This document shows, piece after piece, positions 1-7,099 of a stretch of 25,633 nt of DNA (positions within the stretch are counted from its first letter, which is position 1; the number at the start of each line of letters is the position of its first letter). This DNA is from Methylococcales bacterium (GTDB taxonomy: Bacteria; Pseudomonadota; Gammaproteobacteria; Methylococcales; Methylomonadaceae): assembly GCA_009692395.1 (NCBI GenBank), contig SHZG01000008.1, forward strand, positions 1-25,633. Direction: 5' to 3'. The notes beneath the pieces are model-generated. The model did not search any database. It was not told the DNA's origin and worked only from the letters and a program-made list of their open reading frames with translations. A program made the translations under genes and the position numbers.

Positions 1-93
1 ACGGTAACGTGGCTCTCCCGTTGCATTGCGTCCTGACTTACCAATCTGGTTGCTTTTACAGAATGGACAGGTGATTTCTTGGTAGCAGCTCAT
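1..93 (-). CDS. IS1-like InsA transposase subunit, N-terminal fragment
   Basis: The first 31 residues are visible, from ATG at 91-93, and the frame is open to the window edge. They contain a CPFC knuckle (residues 9-12) and the basic run KSGRNATGEPRYR, typical of the N-terminal zinc ribbon of InsA-type proteins of IS1 elements. In IS1, InsA binds the inverted repeats, and a frameshift fusion with InsB makes the active transposase. The second CxxC pair and everything after it lie outside the window. Its right-hand counterpart at 25560-25633 encodes the same residues where both are visible. Confidence 0.75.
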   Translation of the reverse strand, partial: MSCYQEITCPFCKSNQIGKSGRNATGEPRYR

Positions 94-166
94 AAGGTCT
101 TTTAGGTAAGTGTGATTTTATTCTGCCCGTGATTTTAATCTATCATCACAGATTTAATCCACTACC
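1..166 (-). mobile_element. IS1-like insertion sequence, 5' end (left copy, partial)
   Basis: The reverse complement of this stretch starts with GGTAGTGG, which fits the GGTnnTG tips of IS1-family inverted repeats, and leads after about 70 bases into an InsA-like zinc-ribbon reading frame. Bases 20-166 match the right window end (25487-25633) in inverted orientation with four mismatches, so two separate copies are present. The element runs left off the window. The boundary at 166 is placed where similarity between the two copies stops. The tip carries stop codons in all three forward frames within about 21 bases (TAG, TAA, TGA). The family is inferred from the tip and the 31 visible residues only. 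Confidence 0.8.
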
Positions 167-383
167 GTTTTTTTATCACTCTTTCGGCAACTACATCAGG
201 AAGTATCTCAACTAAACCATGGTAATGAATCATGCGGGTTCGAGTATTTCTTAGTGGTACGATTGAAATGCTTTTTATCTGTCTAGGTTTGTTTAGCCAA
301 TTACCTTTAATTGTTGGTTCCAGAAAGTCTCTTATATCCTTTCTTTTGGTACTGGCTAGAATGTTTTTTATAATAATTTTCAC
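162..383 (-). pseudogene. RNA-binding (RRM-like) small protein, 3' end removed by IS insertion
   Basis: Translation from a GTG at 381-383 gives 73 residues starting MKIIIKNILASTKRKDIRDF. The opening beta strand followed by a helix (IRDFLEP) and a later strand (SISIVPL) resemble an RRM-type RNP fold, as in small proteobacterial RNA-binding proteins; this is a pattern judgement, not a firm family match. The frame stays convincing up to AERVIKK and then meets TAG inside the IS tip: the last codon CGG and the stop come from the inserted GGTAGTGG. The original C-terminus is therefore lost. The gene lies 63 bp downstream of the DUF423 gene on the same strand and could have been co-transcribed with it. 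Confidence 0.5.
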
Positions 384-446
384 TCACTTTACCGTTGTAT
401 ATTTTTTATTGTTACTGAACGCAAAACGCGTTTTATTTTGTACCTT

Positions 447-836
447 TTAGCTATAGCGGTTATGCGTTTTTTTCTTGACCGCATACACCGCCACCAACAA
501 CCACGCGCTTAAAAAACACACGCCGCCAAACGGTGTAATGATGCCCAATGCTTTTATATCAAGGATTGCCAGTACGTATAAGCTGCCTGAAAATAACAGA
601 ATACCTATGAACATCAAGTGACTTGCCCAGCTTAATAATTTTGCAGTCGGGGATTGTTGCTGTAATAACGCCACGAGTATTAATCCCAGTGCGTGCCACA
701 TTTGATAGGTTACGCCTGTGTGATAAACGGTTAGCATTTCTGGGTTGAGTATGGCTTTTAAACCGTGTGCGCCGAATGCGCCGAACGCTACGCCTGTGAA
801 GGCACATAACGCGCCCAATAATAAGGTGGTTTGCAT
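447..836 (-). CDS. ygdD: DUF423 family inner-membrane protein (YgdD-like)
   Basis: The product is a 129-residue hydrophobic protein with four predicted membrane segments (about residues 3-22, 45-62, 68-90 and 98-120). It carries the DUF423 signature GAFGAHGLK near residue 21, followed by a tyrosine- and histidine-containing stretch (VTYQMWHALGL). E. coli YgdD is of the same size and family; its function is unknown. The ATG overlaps the moaB stop codon by one base (TAATG), so translation is probably coupled to moaB. Length and start fit the family. Confidence 0.9.
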   Translation of the reverse strand: MQTTLLLGALCAFTGVAFGAFGAHGLKAILNPEMLTVYHTGVTYQMWHALGLILVALLQQQSPTAKLLSWASHLMFIGILLFSGSLYVLAILDIKALGIITPFGGVCFLSAWLLVAVYAVKKKTHNRYS

Positions 837-1357
837 TATTTCTCCAGCAAGCGCGGCAGGAGTTGGACTAAATTACAAGGGCGGGTGCGGTGGTCTAGTT
901 GGTCTTTTATGAGTAAATCCCATGCGGTACGACAGGCATTCATTGAACCAGGAAGGCAAAAAATATACGTTCCATTCGCTACACCTGCAATGGCTCTGGA
1001 CTGAATCGTTGAGGTTTTTATGTCGGCGTAAGACAGCATCCGAAAGGTTTCGCCGAAGCCGTCTAGCACTTTATCAAGCAACGGTAATATGGCTTCGGGT
1101 GTGCCGTCTCTACCTGTGACACCTGTGCCGCCTGTGCTGATGATGACATTCACTGTGTCATTGATTATCCAATTGGACACGGCGGCGCGGATGGCGTAAA
1201 TGTTATCGGGTACGATTTTTTTTTCGCTGACGCGGTGTCCTGCGACTAAAACGCGCTCGGCGAGAATGCTGCCTGAAACATCATCGGCTTCCGTTCGGGT
1301 GTCGGATATGACTAACAGGGCGATGTTGAGCGGGATGAAGGATTTTTGGGTGGTCAT
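836..1357 (-). CDS. moaB: MoaB, molybdopterin biosynthesis protein
   Basis: This MogA/MoaB-family protein (173 residues from the chosen start) binds molybdopterin and acts in molybdenum cofactor synthesis, probably adenylating it before metal insertion. It contains the cofactor-binding loop STGGTGVTGRD and a later PGS motif (CLPGSMNACRTAW). An upstream in-frame ATG at 1367-1369 would add four residues. I prefer the ATG at 1355-1357 because the intervening codons themselves form a Shine-Dalgarno (GGAGAG, four bases before ATG). It is followed by DUF423 with a one-base overlap and preceded by a hairpin-forming repeat and the broken degQ gene. No other Mo-cofactor gene lies in the window. Confidence 0.93.
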   Translation of the reverse strand: MTTQKSFIPLNIALLVISDTRTEADDVSGSILAERVLVAGHRVSEKKIVPDNIYAIRAAVSNWIINDTVNVIISTGGTGVTGRDGTPEAILPLLDKVLDGFGETFRMLSYADIKTSTIQSRAIAGVANGTYIFCLPGSMNACRTAWDLLIKDQLDHRTRPCNLVQLLPRLLEK

Positions 1358-1369
1358 GAGTCTCTCCAT

Positions 1370-1402
1370 GTAGGTTGGGTTACGGCAAGCCTAACCCGCC
1401 CC
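1370..1402. repeat. GGTTGGGTTA...TAACCC hairpin repeat element
   Basis: The sequence GGGTTA-C-GGC-AA-GCC-TAACCC folds into a nested hairpin, flanked by TAGGTT on one side and CGCCCC on the other. It lies in the short gap between the degQ remnant and moaB. Its core resembles the TAGGTTGGGTTA/TAACCC palindromic elements that occur in many copies in various bacterial genomes; copy number in this genome cannot be judged from one occurrence. It could also weaken read-through between the two genes. Confidence 0.5.
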
Positions 1403-1420
1403 ACAAATTATCAGTTGATG

Positions 1421-2035
1421 CTACTGTAACACAACAAACAAGCCTTCTTCACCGCGTTGAAGATTAATCAATAACGCGCCATTGGAATTCACGGCTTGTT
1501 TTAATTCATCAAGATTACGCACACGATAACGATTAGCTGAGACAATTACATCGCCTACACGCAACCCAACACGTGCTGCATAAGAATTCGGGGCAATAGT
1601 GCGGAATGCTACACCTTCGATTTGATCTTTTTGCGTAGCGGTTAATGCTGTGCCTTTTAGTGTACGGTGTAGTTTTTCACCCGCCAATTGAGCTTGTTCA
1701 GGTTTGCTAATGGTCGCCGTGACGGTCTTTTTTTCGTTACCATGGAAATATTCTATGTCAACGTTATCACCGACTTGTAATAAACCAACGAGATTACGAA
1801 TATCATGACTGTCTTTAATCGCTTGTCCATTCGCGGCAATAATCACGTCACCTGCTTGTAAACCTGCTTTTTCAGCGGGTGAATTACTTTCAATCCGACT
1901 GACTGCCGCGCCTTGTTGGTTAGTCATATTAAAAGCGGTCATTAATTCAGGGGTTAAATCTTGGGTGGTAACACCTAATAAACCCCGTCTGACTTCGCCG
2001 TGTTTTACTAAGGAGTCTTTAATAGTCATTGCCAT
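1421..2035 (-). pseudogene. degQ: DegQ/MucD-type serine protease, C-terminal tandem-PDZ part (frameshifted)
   Basis: This 204-residue open frame continues the protease encoded just upstream, but in another reading frame. It starts with the end of the protease domain (KHGEVRRGLLGV) and then carries two PDZ domains. The first is about residues 15-110 (AAVSRIESNSPAEKAGLQAGD); the second, about 125-200, contains SYAARVGLRVGDVIVSANR. The order protease-PDZ-PDZ is that of periplasmic DegP/DegQ/MucD. It cannot be joined to the catalytic part without a shift of -1 or +2 near 2034-2037, where an ATAT run stands; removing one AT gives IPT-L-MAMTI, close to the usual IPxNMA. Whether this is a real mutation or a sequence error cannot be decided here. 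Confidence 0.85.
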
Positions 2036-2785
2036 ATTAGTGTGGGAATGGCAAAACCAATACCAACATTACCACCGTTAGGCGCGAGAATTGCGGTATT
2101 CATGCCAACTAATTCACCGCGTACATTCACTAACGCACCACCCGAATTCCCAGGGTTAATCGAGGCATCGGTTTGACTAAAATCTTCATAACCTTCTATG
2201 CCCAGACCAGAACGCCCTAACGCACTGATAATACCCGATGTCACTGATTGCCCTAAGCCAAATGGATTACCGATGGCGACGACACAATCACCGACGCGTA
2301 AGCGGCTGGAATCCGCAAGCGGTATTTGCGTTAAATTTTCCGCAGGAATTTTGATAATAGCGACATCCGCTTCTGCATCCGCGCCGACTAATTGCGCGGC
2401 TAACTGGCGACCATCTTGTAAGGTGACTTTGATTTTATTGGCTTTCGCAATAACGTGGTTATTGGTTAATACCAAGCCTTGTTGACTATCAATAATCACC
2501 CCAGAACCTAAGCTGTTGCGTTGTTGTTGACGCGGCATATTGGGGATTTGAAAAAATTGCCGAAAAAACGGGTCTTGCATGAGCGGGTTTTCTTTTATCT
2601 CAATGTTGGTTGATGTGGCGATATTAACAACCGCAGGCGTGCTACGTTCCAACATCGGAGCTAAGGATGGCATGGGCTGCGTCAACCGCAGGCGGAAATC
2701 CTGCTGCAAAAGCGAGCATATGCAGACACAAGGAAAGCGGTAGTAGCGTCATCAATAGCAGTTGTTTAATTAATTTACGATTCAT
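2026..2785 (-). pseudogene. degQ: DegQ/MucD-type serine protease, signal peptide and catalytic part (frameshifted)
   Basis: The trypsin-like catalytic triad is intact: His in LTNNHVIAKA, Asp in ADVAIIKI and Ser in NPGNSGGAL. From ATG 2783-2785 a different frame encodes a clear signal peptide (MNRKLIKQLLLMTLLPLSLC followed by HMLAFAA), as expected for a periplasmic protease. That frame must shift by one base near the GGG at 2674-2676 to reach PSLAPMLERSTPAVVNIA. Deleting one base there restores a smooth AVDAAMPSLAPML. The open frame of the catalytic part alone runs 2026-2709 and has no signal peptide of its own. The usual role is quality control of periplasmic proteins. With two shifts, the gene is broken as written. 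Confidence 0.85.
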
Positions 2786-2981
2786 GATGATTTTCCATGA
2801 AGTGTGAGAGTATCTGCTGACTATTAGGTTTAAAAATGGTTAATTCAAGCCTAATAAATAGGCGTCATATTAAAATATATAAGGCTTAAGACTATCATAC
2901 TGGACTTTTCAAATTGAAAAAGGCTATGATGCTTGCCCAATAAAGTACACGCTATTTTAATTATTAATACATTTTGCCACT

Positions 2982-3707
2982 ATGACTGATTCTTTTATCT
3001 CAACTAAACCTATTCCTGTTCGTGAACGCTTAATTATGGCGTTAGATGTGTCTGATTTTTCTGAGGCGCGGGCATTAGTTGAAGAACTGGGCGATTCAGT
3101 GATTTTTTATAAAGTCGGCATGGAATTATTTATGTCAGGCGATTATTTCGGCTTTATTGACTGGTTGAAACAACAGAATAAAAAAGTATTTGTCGATTTA
3201 AAATTTTTTGATATTCCTGAAACCGTTGGACGGGCGATTAAAGCCTTGAGCGGTAAAGGCGTGGATTTTGCGACTATTCACGGTAACAATGCCATTATGG
3301 AAGCCGCCGCCGCTGCAAAAGGCGATTTGAAAGTATTAGCCGTCACTGCATTAACCAGTTTAGACCGTGGTGATTTAGATGATTTAGGCTTTCAATGTGA
3401 TGTGCAGGCATTGGTGTTATCACGCGCTAAACGGGCATTACAGATTGGCTGTGATGGTATTGTGTCTTCAGGCTTAGAAGCCTCATTATTAAGACGCGAA
3501 CTAGATCACAAATTATTAGTCATTACCCCTGGTATTCGTCCTGTCGATAACCGTGAAGACGGCGATCAAAAACGCGTTGTTAGCGTAGAAATGGCATTTC
3601 AAAATGGCGCGGATTATATTGTTGTTGGTCGTCCCATTCGTGATGATAGTGACCGCAAAGCAATGGCAGAAAAAATTCAGTCGCAAATTCTTGCTCCATT
3701 TTCTTAA
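2982..3707 (+). CDS. pyrF: Orotidine 5'-phosphate decarboxylase
   Basis: PyrF decarboxylates OMP to UMP, the last step of de novo pyrimidine synthesis. The 241-residue product has the N-terminal strand LIMALDV (about residue 17), the catalytic Asp-Lys-x-x-Asp array in FVDLKFFDIPETVG (about 70-83), and the phosphate-binding end GADYIVVGRPIRD. E. coli PyrF has His where this protein has the second Phe (DLKFHD against DLKFFD); the catalytic acids and lysine are kept. The length is that of the family. No convincing Shine-Dalgarno precedes this ATG. It is the first gene of a plus-strand run, 17 bp before the TauE/SafE-like gene. Confidence 0.95.
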   Translation: MTDSFISTKPIPVRERLIMALDVSDFSEARALVEELGDSVIFYKVGMELFMSGDYFGFIDWLKQQNKKVFVDLKFFDIPETVGRAIKALSGKGVDFATIHGNNAIMEAAAAAKGDLKVLAVTALTSLDRGDLDDLGFQCDVQALVLSRAKRALQIGCDGIVSSGLEASLLRRELDHKLLVITPGIRPVDNREDGDQKRVVSVEMAFQNGADYIVVGRPIRDDSDRKAMAEKIQSQILAPFS

Positions 3708-3724
3708 TTTACTGCACGATATTC

Positions 3725-4450
3725 ATGCCATTTTCCCCTGAGTTCACCAGTTCATATCTTGTTGCTTTTGCAATGGGGCTATTTAGTAGTATGCACTGCA
3801 TCGGTATGTGCGGTTCTATTATCGGCACACTGACACTCAGTCTCAGTCCAGACATTCGTAATAACAAAGTGTTATTAGTGCCTTTTGTGCTTCATTATAA
3901 TCTGGGGCGTATCACCAGTTACACGATTGCAGGTGGCTTAGCGGGTATTATTGGCGTGTTAATGGCAATGCCATTTGGGTCGCTACACGGGCATCGAATT
4001 TTACAATTACTGTCTGCATTAGTCATGACAGGTTCAGGTTTATACATAGCGGGCTGGTTTCCGCGTTTTGCTTATATTGAAAAAATTGGCAGACATTTTT
4101 GGAACAAAATAGAACCGTTTGGTCGTAAACTCATTCCTGTTAAAACCCATACCCACGCCTATTTATTTGGTATGGTGTGGGGTTGGTTGCCTTGCGGTTT
4201 GGTCTATTCGGCGTTAGCACTGGCAGCGACTGCGGGTGATGTAGCTAGAAGTGCGTTGTTAATGCTGGCTTTTGGCGTGGGAACTTTACCCGCTGTCATG
4301 GGAGTTGGTATAATGACCAGCATATTAACAAGGTTATCGCGCACGCAACGTTTTAAACAAATTATCGGTTTATTTATGATTGCCCTAGCGTTGTTAGCCG
4401 CTCTGCCGTGGCTTAACCCAATGGCTTTTCTTCACCCGCAAACACATTAA
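3725..4450 (+). CDS. TauE/SafE-like (DsbD_2-type) membrane protein
   Basis: The product is a 241-residue polytopic inner-membrane protein with about six membrane spans. It has the two hallmark motifs of the family annotated as sulfite exporter TauE/SafE or DsbD-like transmembrane proteins: GLFSSMHCIGMCG at about residues 18-30, and WGWLPCGLVYSAL at about 143-155. Each is a half-repeat with a Cys in the membrane segment (MHCIGMC and LPCG). Relatives are often linked to metal or thiol handling in the envelope, but the substrate here is unknown. It sits between pyrF and a sigma-54 activator whose ATG follows 10 bp after its stop, so it may be co-transcribed with both. Confidence 0.85.
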   Translation: MPFSPEFTSSYLVAFAMGLFSSMHCIGMCGSIIGTLTLSLSPDIRNNKVLLVPFVLHYNLGRITSYTIAGGLAGIIGVLMAMPFGSLHGHRILQLLSALVMTGSGLYIAGWFPRFAYIEKIGRHFWNKIEPFGRKLIPVKTHTHAYLFGMVWGWLPCGLVYSALALAATAGDVARSALLMLAFGVGTLPAVMGVGIMTSILTRLSRTQRFKQIIGLFMIALALLAALPWLNPMAFLHPQTH

Positions 4451-4460
4451 CGAGACAATT

Positions 4461-5420
4461 ATGGATTATTTCGACACAATTATTGGTCAATCACCCGCAT
4501 TGGATTCCTTAATTCGTAGTGCGCGATTAGTTGCCAGCACTGATGTGACCGTGCTATTGAAAGGTGAAACTGGCACAGGTAAAGAAATACTGGCTAACGC
4601 GATACAAAAACAAAGTTCGCGGGCTGATAAGGCTTTCATCACGCTTAATTGTGCCGCATTGCCTGAAAGTTTGATTGAGTCTGAGTTGTTTGGTCATAAA
4701 AAAGGCTCATTCACAGGGGCGACTTGTAACACGCAAGGTCTTTTGCCCGCCGCAGATGGCGGCACTTTGTTTCTCGATGAAATTAATTCATTACCGCTCG
4801 CTATTCAAGCCAAATTATTGCGCTTTTTAGAATCAGGCGAATGCCTTGCGGTCGGTGATGTGAACCCCTGCAAAGTGGATGTACGCGTGATTGCCGCGAC
4901 TAACGCTGATATCAACCGTCAAATTGAAGCAGGTGACTTTAGACGTGATTTGTATTATCGGCTCAATGTTGTGCCGTTAGAGCTGCCACCATTAGCGCAA
5001 CGCACCGAAGACATTGAACATCTGATTAAACATTTTCTGGGCTTGTTTGCGGAGACCTATTCAATCGCCGCGCCCAAATTCAGTAAGGCGGCATTAAAAA
5101 TGCTGAACTCCTACCCATGGCCGGGTAATATTCGTGAACTGCGTAATCTGTGTGAACGGCTGAGTATTTTGTTAGCAGGTAGAGTTATAGAACCAGAAAA
5201 TCTGCCGTTAGAGTTTGTTAGAGCCATCAATAGTGCGCCTCAATTAACAGACTTTATCTTACCTGAAATAGGCTTGCATCTGGATGACTTAGAGGCAAAT
5301 TTAATTCATCAAGCCCTTAATCGGACACAGGGTAATCGAAGCAAATCGGCTAAATTATTAGGGCTTTCCAGAGATACATTGATTTATCGTATGCAGAAAC
5401 ACGGTGTGGCTACACACTAA
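4461..5420 (+). CDS. Sigma-54-dependent transcriptional activator without a sensory domain
   Basis: This 319-residue bacterial enhancer-binding protein consists only of an AAA+ domain and a C-terminal Fis-type helix-turn-helix, like PspF. It shows Walker A (KGETGTGKE, about residues 34-42), the sigma-54 contact loop as GSFTGA instead of GAFTGA, Walker B (GGTLFLDEI), the arginine-finger region (FRRDLYYRLNV) and the WPGNIRELRN motif. The DNA-binding helices lie near residues 283-312 (NRSKSAKLLGLSRDTLIYRM). No receiver, GAF or PAS domain is present, so control must come from expression or a partner protein. Ser for Ala in the loop occurs in other activators. ATG follows GAGAC. Its targets are not evident from the window. 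Confidence 0.92.
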   Translation: MDYFDTIIGQSPALDSLIRSARLVASTDVTVLLKGETGTGKEILANAIQKQSSRADKAFITLNCAALPESLIESELFGHKKGSFTGATCNTQGLLPAADGGTLFLDEINSLPLAIQAKLLRFLESGECLAVGDVNPCKVDVRVIAATNADINRQIEAGDFRRDLYYRLNVVPLELPPLAQRTEDIEHLIKHFLGLFAETYSIAAPKFSKAALKMLNSYPWPGNIRELRNLCERLSILLAGRVIEPENLPLEFVRAINSAPQLTDFILPEIGLHLDDLEANLIHQALNRTQGNRSKSAKLLGLSRDTLIYRMQKHGVATH

Positions 5421-5428
5421 CTGTTTAT

Positions 5429-5456
5429 CGGAGTACAAACCTAGGTTTGCACTCCG
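5429..5456. terminator. 28-bp palindrome between convergent genes, possible bidirectional terminator
   Basis: CGGAGT-x-CAAACC-TAGG-type sequence forms an almost perfect 28-base palindrome (one mismatched pair) centred on CCTAGG, midway between the convergent stop codons of the sigma-54 activator (5420) and pdxJ (5464). Position suggests a bidirectional terminator. No T-run follows the stem on either strand, so it is not a textbook intrinsic terminator, and a protein-binding site or dispersed repeat is equally possible. Confidence 0.5.
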
Positions 5457-5463
5457 ACCATCA

Positions 5464-6225
5464 CTAAAAACTGAGCAGTCTTGCTTGTCTCATCAGTTGT
5501 TTTAAGTCTTTCACCGTCTGCGCTAAACCTGAAAATAACGCTTGGGCAATAATTGAATGTCCGATATTTAGCTCTACAATTTCAGGTATTGCGCAAATCG
5601 CCTCCACATTATAAAAATTCAGCCCATGCCCCGCGTTCACTTGTAGTCCAGCACTGTACGCATAATGCGCGGCAAGTCGAATCCGCTCAAATTCTTCGGC
5701 TTGCTGTACAGGCGTTTTAGCATCCGCATAACACCCCGTATGCAGTTCAATCATAGGCGCACCTGCTTTGATTGCAGCATCAATTTGGGCTTCTTCAGGG
5801 TCTATAAATAACGACACTTCAATGCCTTCCTCAGCTAATTTATCACAAGCAGATTGTAAACGCAGCAAGTTACCTGAGACATCCAAACCGCCTTCAGTCG
5901 TTAGTTCTGCACGTTTTTCAGGCACTAAACAACAGGCGTAAGGTTGGACTTTAAGGGCGATGGCAAGCATTTCATCGGTAACGCCCATTTCAAAATTCAA
6001 GCGCGTGTGTATCATTTCTTTTAACAGAAAAATATCACGGTCTTGAATATGGCGACGGTCTTCACGCAAATGCGCAGTAATACTATCAGCCCCAGCTTGT
6101 TCAGCAATTAACGCCGCTTGTAGGGGTTCAGGGTATAGCGTACCGCGTGCTTGTCTTAGTGTCGCAACGTGGTCAATATTGACACCTAATAAAATCAATT
6201 GTTTTTCCATGCTTGTCTCAGTCAT
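5464..6225 (-). CDS. pdxJ: Pyridoxine 5'-phosphate synthase
   Basis: PdxJ condenses 1-deoxy-xylulose 5-phosphate with 3-amino-2-oxopropyl phosphate to form pyridoxine 5'-phosphate. The product has the N-terminal VNIDHVATLRQARGT, the HLREDRRHI motif and GHGLNFYNV near the phosphate-binding end, all standard for PdxJ. At 253 residues it is slightly long. The ATG at 6223-6225 overlaps the last codons of era by eight bases; a second ATG five codons on (MEKQLILLGVN), preceded by GAGAC, is an equally good start. pdxJ is last in the lepA operon here. recO, which often lies between era and pdxJ, is missing. Confidence 0.95.
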   Translation of the reverse strand: MTETSMEKQLILLGVNIDHVATLRQARGTLYPEPLQAALIAEQAGADSITAHLREDRRHIQDRDIFLLKEMIHTRLNFEMGVTDEMLAIALKVQPYACCLVPEKRAELTTEGGLDVSGNLLRLQSACDKLAEEGIEVSLFIDPEEAQIDAAIKAGAPMIELHTGCYADAKTPVQQAEEFERIRLAAHYAYSAGLQVNAGHGLNFYNVEAICAIPEIVELNIGHSIIAQALFSGLAQTVKDLKQLMRQARLLSF

Positions 6226-7099
6226 TAAAGCCTAAGCTTTGTAATGCCCGTTCACTGTCTGACCAGCCTTTTTTCACTTTAACCCACAATTGTAAATAGA
6301 CTTTTTGACCAATCAGTTTTTCTATGTCGATGCGTGCCTCAGTACCAACACTTTTTAACATTTCACCGTCTTTACCAATGACAATATTTTTTTGGGTCAT
6401 ACGTTCTACCCAAATAATCGCGTAAATTTTAGAGATAGTAGGCTTTTCTTCGTAGCGTTCTATTTCCACTGTGAGTGAGTAGGGCAGTTCTGCACCTAAG
6501 CGACGCGTAAGTTTTTCACGCACAATTTCAGCGGCTAAGAAACGTTCAGAGCGGTCAGTAATTTGATCTTCAGGATAAATTAAATCACTTTCAGGCAATA
6601 AGCCCATGATTAAACTTTCCAATTCAGTCAAATTAGTGCCTTTTAATGCTGAAATAGGCACTAAGTGTTGAAATGGAAAACGGTGTTGTGCAGTGGCAAA
6701 AAATTCCAAAATCTTTTCTTTATCTTGCACTTTATCAACTTTATTGACTGCCAAAATGACAGGCAAACCTGCTTGTTCTAATTTTTTGAAAATCACTTCA
6801 TCGTATTCATGCCACGATAGCCCATCAATTAGCCAAACAATCACATTCACGCCCAACAGCGACGTATCCGCCGTGCGGTTTAGATAACGGTTTAAGGCGC
6901 GTTTTTCATCGTTGTGCATACCCGGCGTATCCATGTAAATGGCTTGCCCTGCTTCGGTGGTATTAATGCCTAAAATACGGTGGCGGGTAGTTTGCGGTTT
7001 ACGCGAGGTAATGCTGATTTTCTGTTTCAGCAAATGATTCATTAGGGTTGATTTACCCACATTGGGACGACCGATTAAGGCGACGAAACCACAATTCAT
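6218..7099 (-). CDS. era: GTPase Era
   Basis: Era binds the 3' end of 16S rRNA and helps assemble the 30S subunit. The 293-residue product has the G motifs in order: G1 GRPNVGKST (about 10-18), G3 DTPG (about 57-60), G4 NKVD (about 119-122) and G5 SALKG. A C-terminal KH domain begins near residue 205, containing VIGKDGEMLKSVGTEAR and LWVKVKKGWS. Length is normal for Era. Its ATG overlaps the rnc stop codon as ATGA, pointing to translational coupling with RNase III, the usual neighbour. Confidence 0.97.
   Translation of the reverse strand: MNCGFVALIGRPNVGKSTLMNHLLKQKISITSRKPQTTRHRILGINTTEAGQAIYMDTPGMHNDEKRALNRYLNRTADTSLLGVNVIVWLIDGLSWHEYDEVIFKKLEQAGLPVILAVNKVDKVQDKEKILEFFATAQHRFPFQHLVPISALKGTNLTELESLIMGLLPESDLIYPEDQITDRSERFLAAEIVREKLTRRLGAELPYSLTVEIERYEEKPTISKIYAIIWVERMTQKNIVIGKDGEMLKSVGTEARIDIEKLIGQKVYLQLWVKVKKGWSDSERALQSLGFND

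Noticed and set aside
418..434. AACGC-loop-GCGTT hairpin with following T-rich stretch as terminator
   Set aside because: The stem is only five pairs, and the T-rich side is on the plus strand, where no gene ends; the neighbouring genes are on the minus strand.
232..450. Plus-strand open frame of 72 codons
   Set aside because: It lies antisense to the RNA-binding-like gene, has no ribosome site, and its product shows no family pattern.
2849..2863. GCCTA-loop-TAGGC hairpin in the degQ-pyrF gap as a riboswitch or attenuator
   Set aside because: The stem has only five pairs, is far from the pyrF start, and no antiterminator or leader peptide can be made out.
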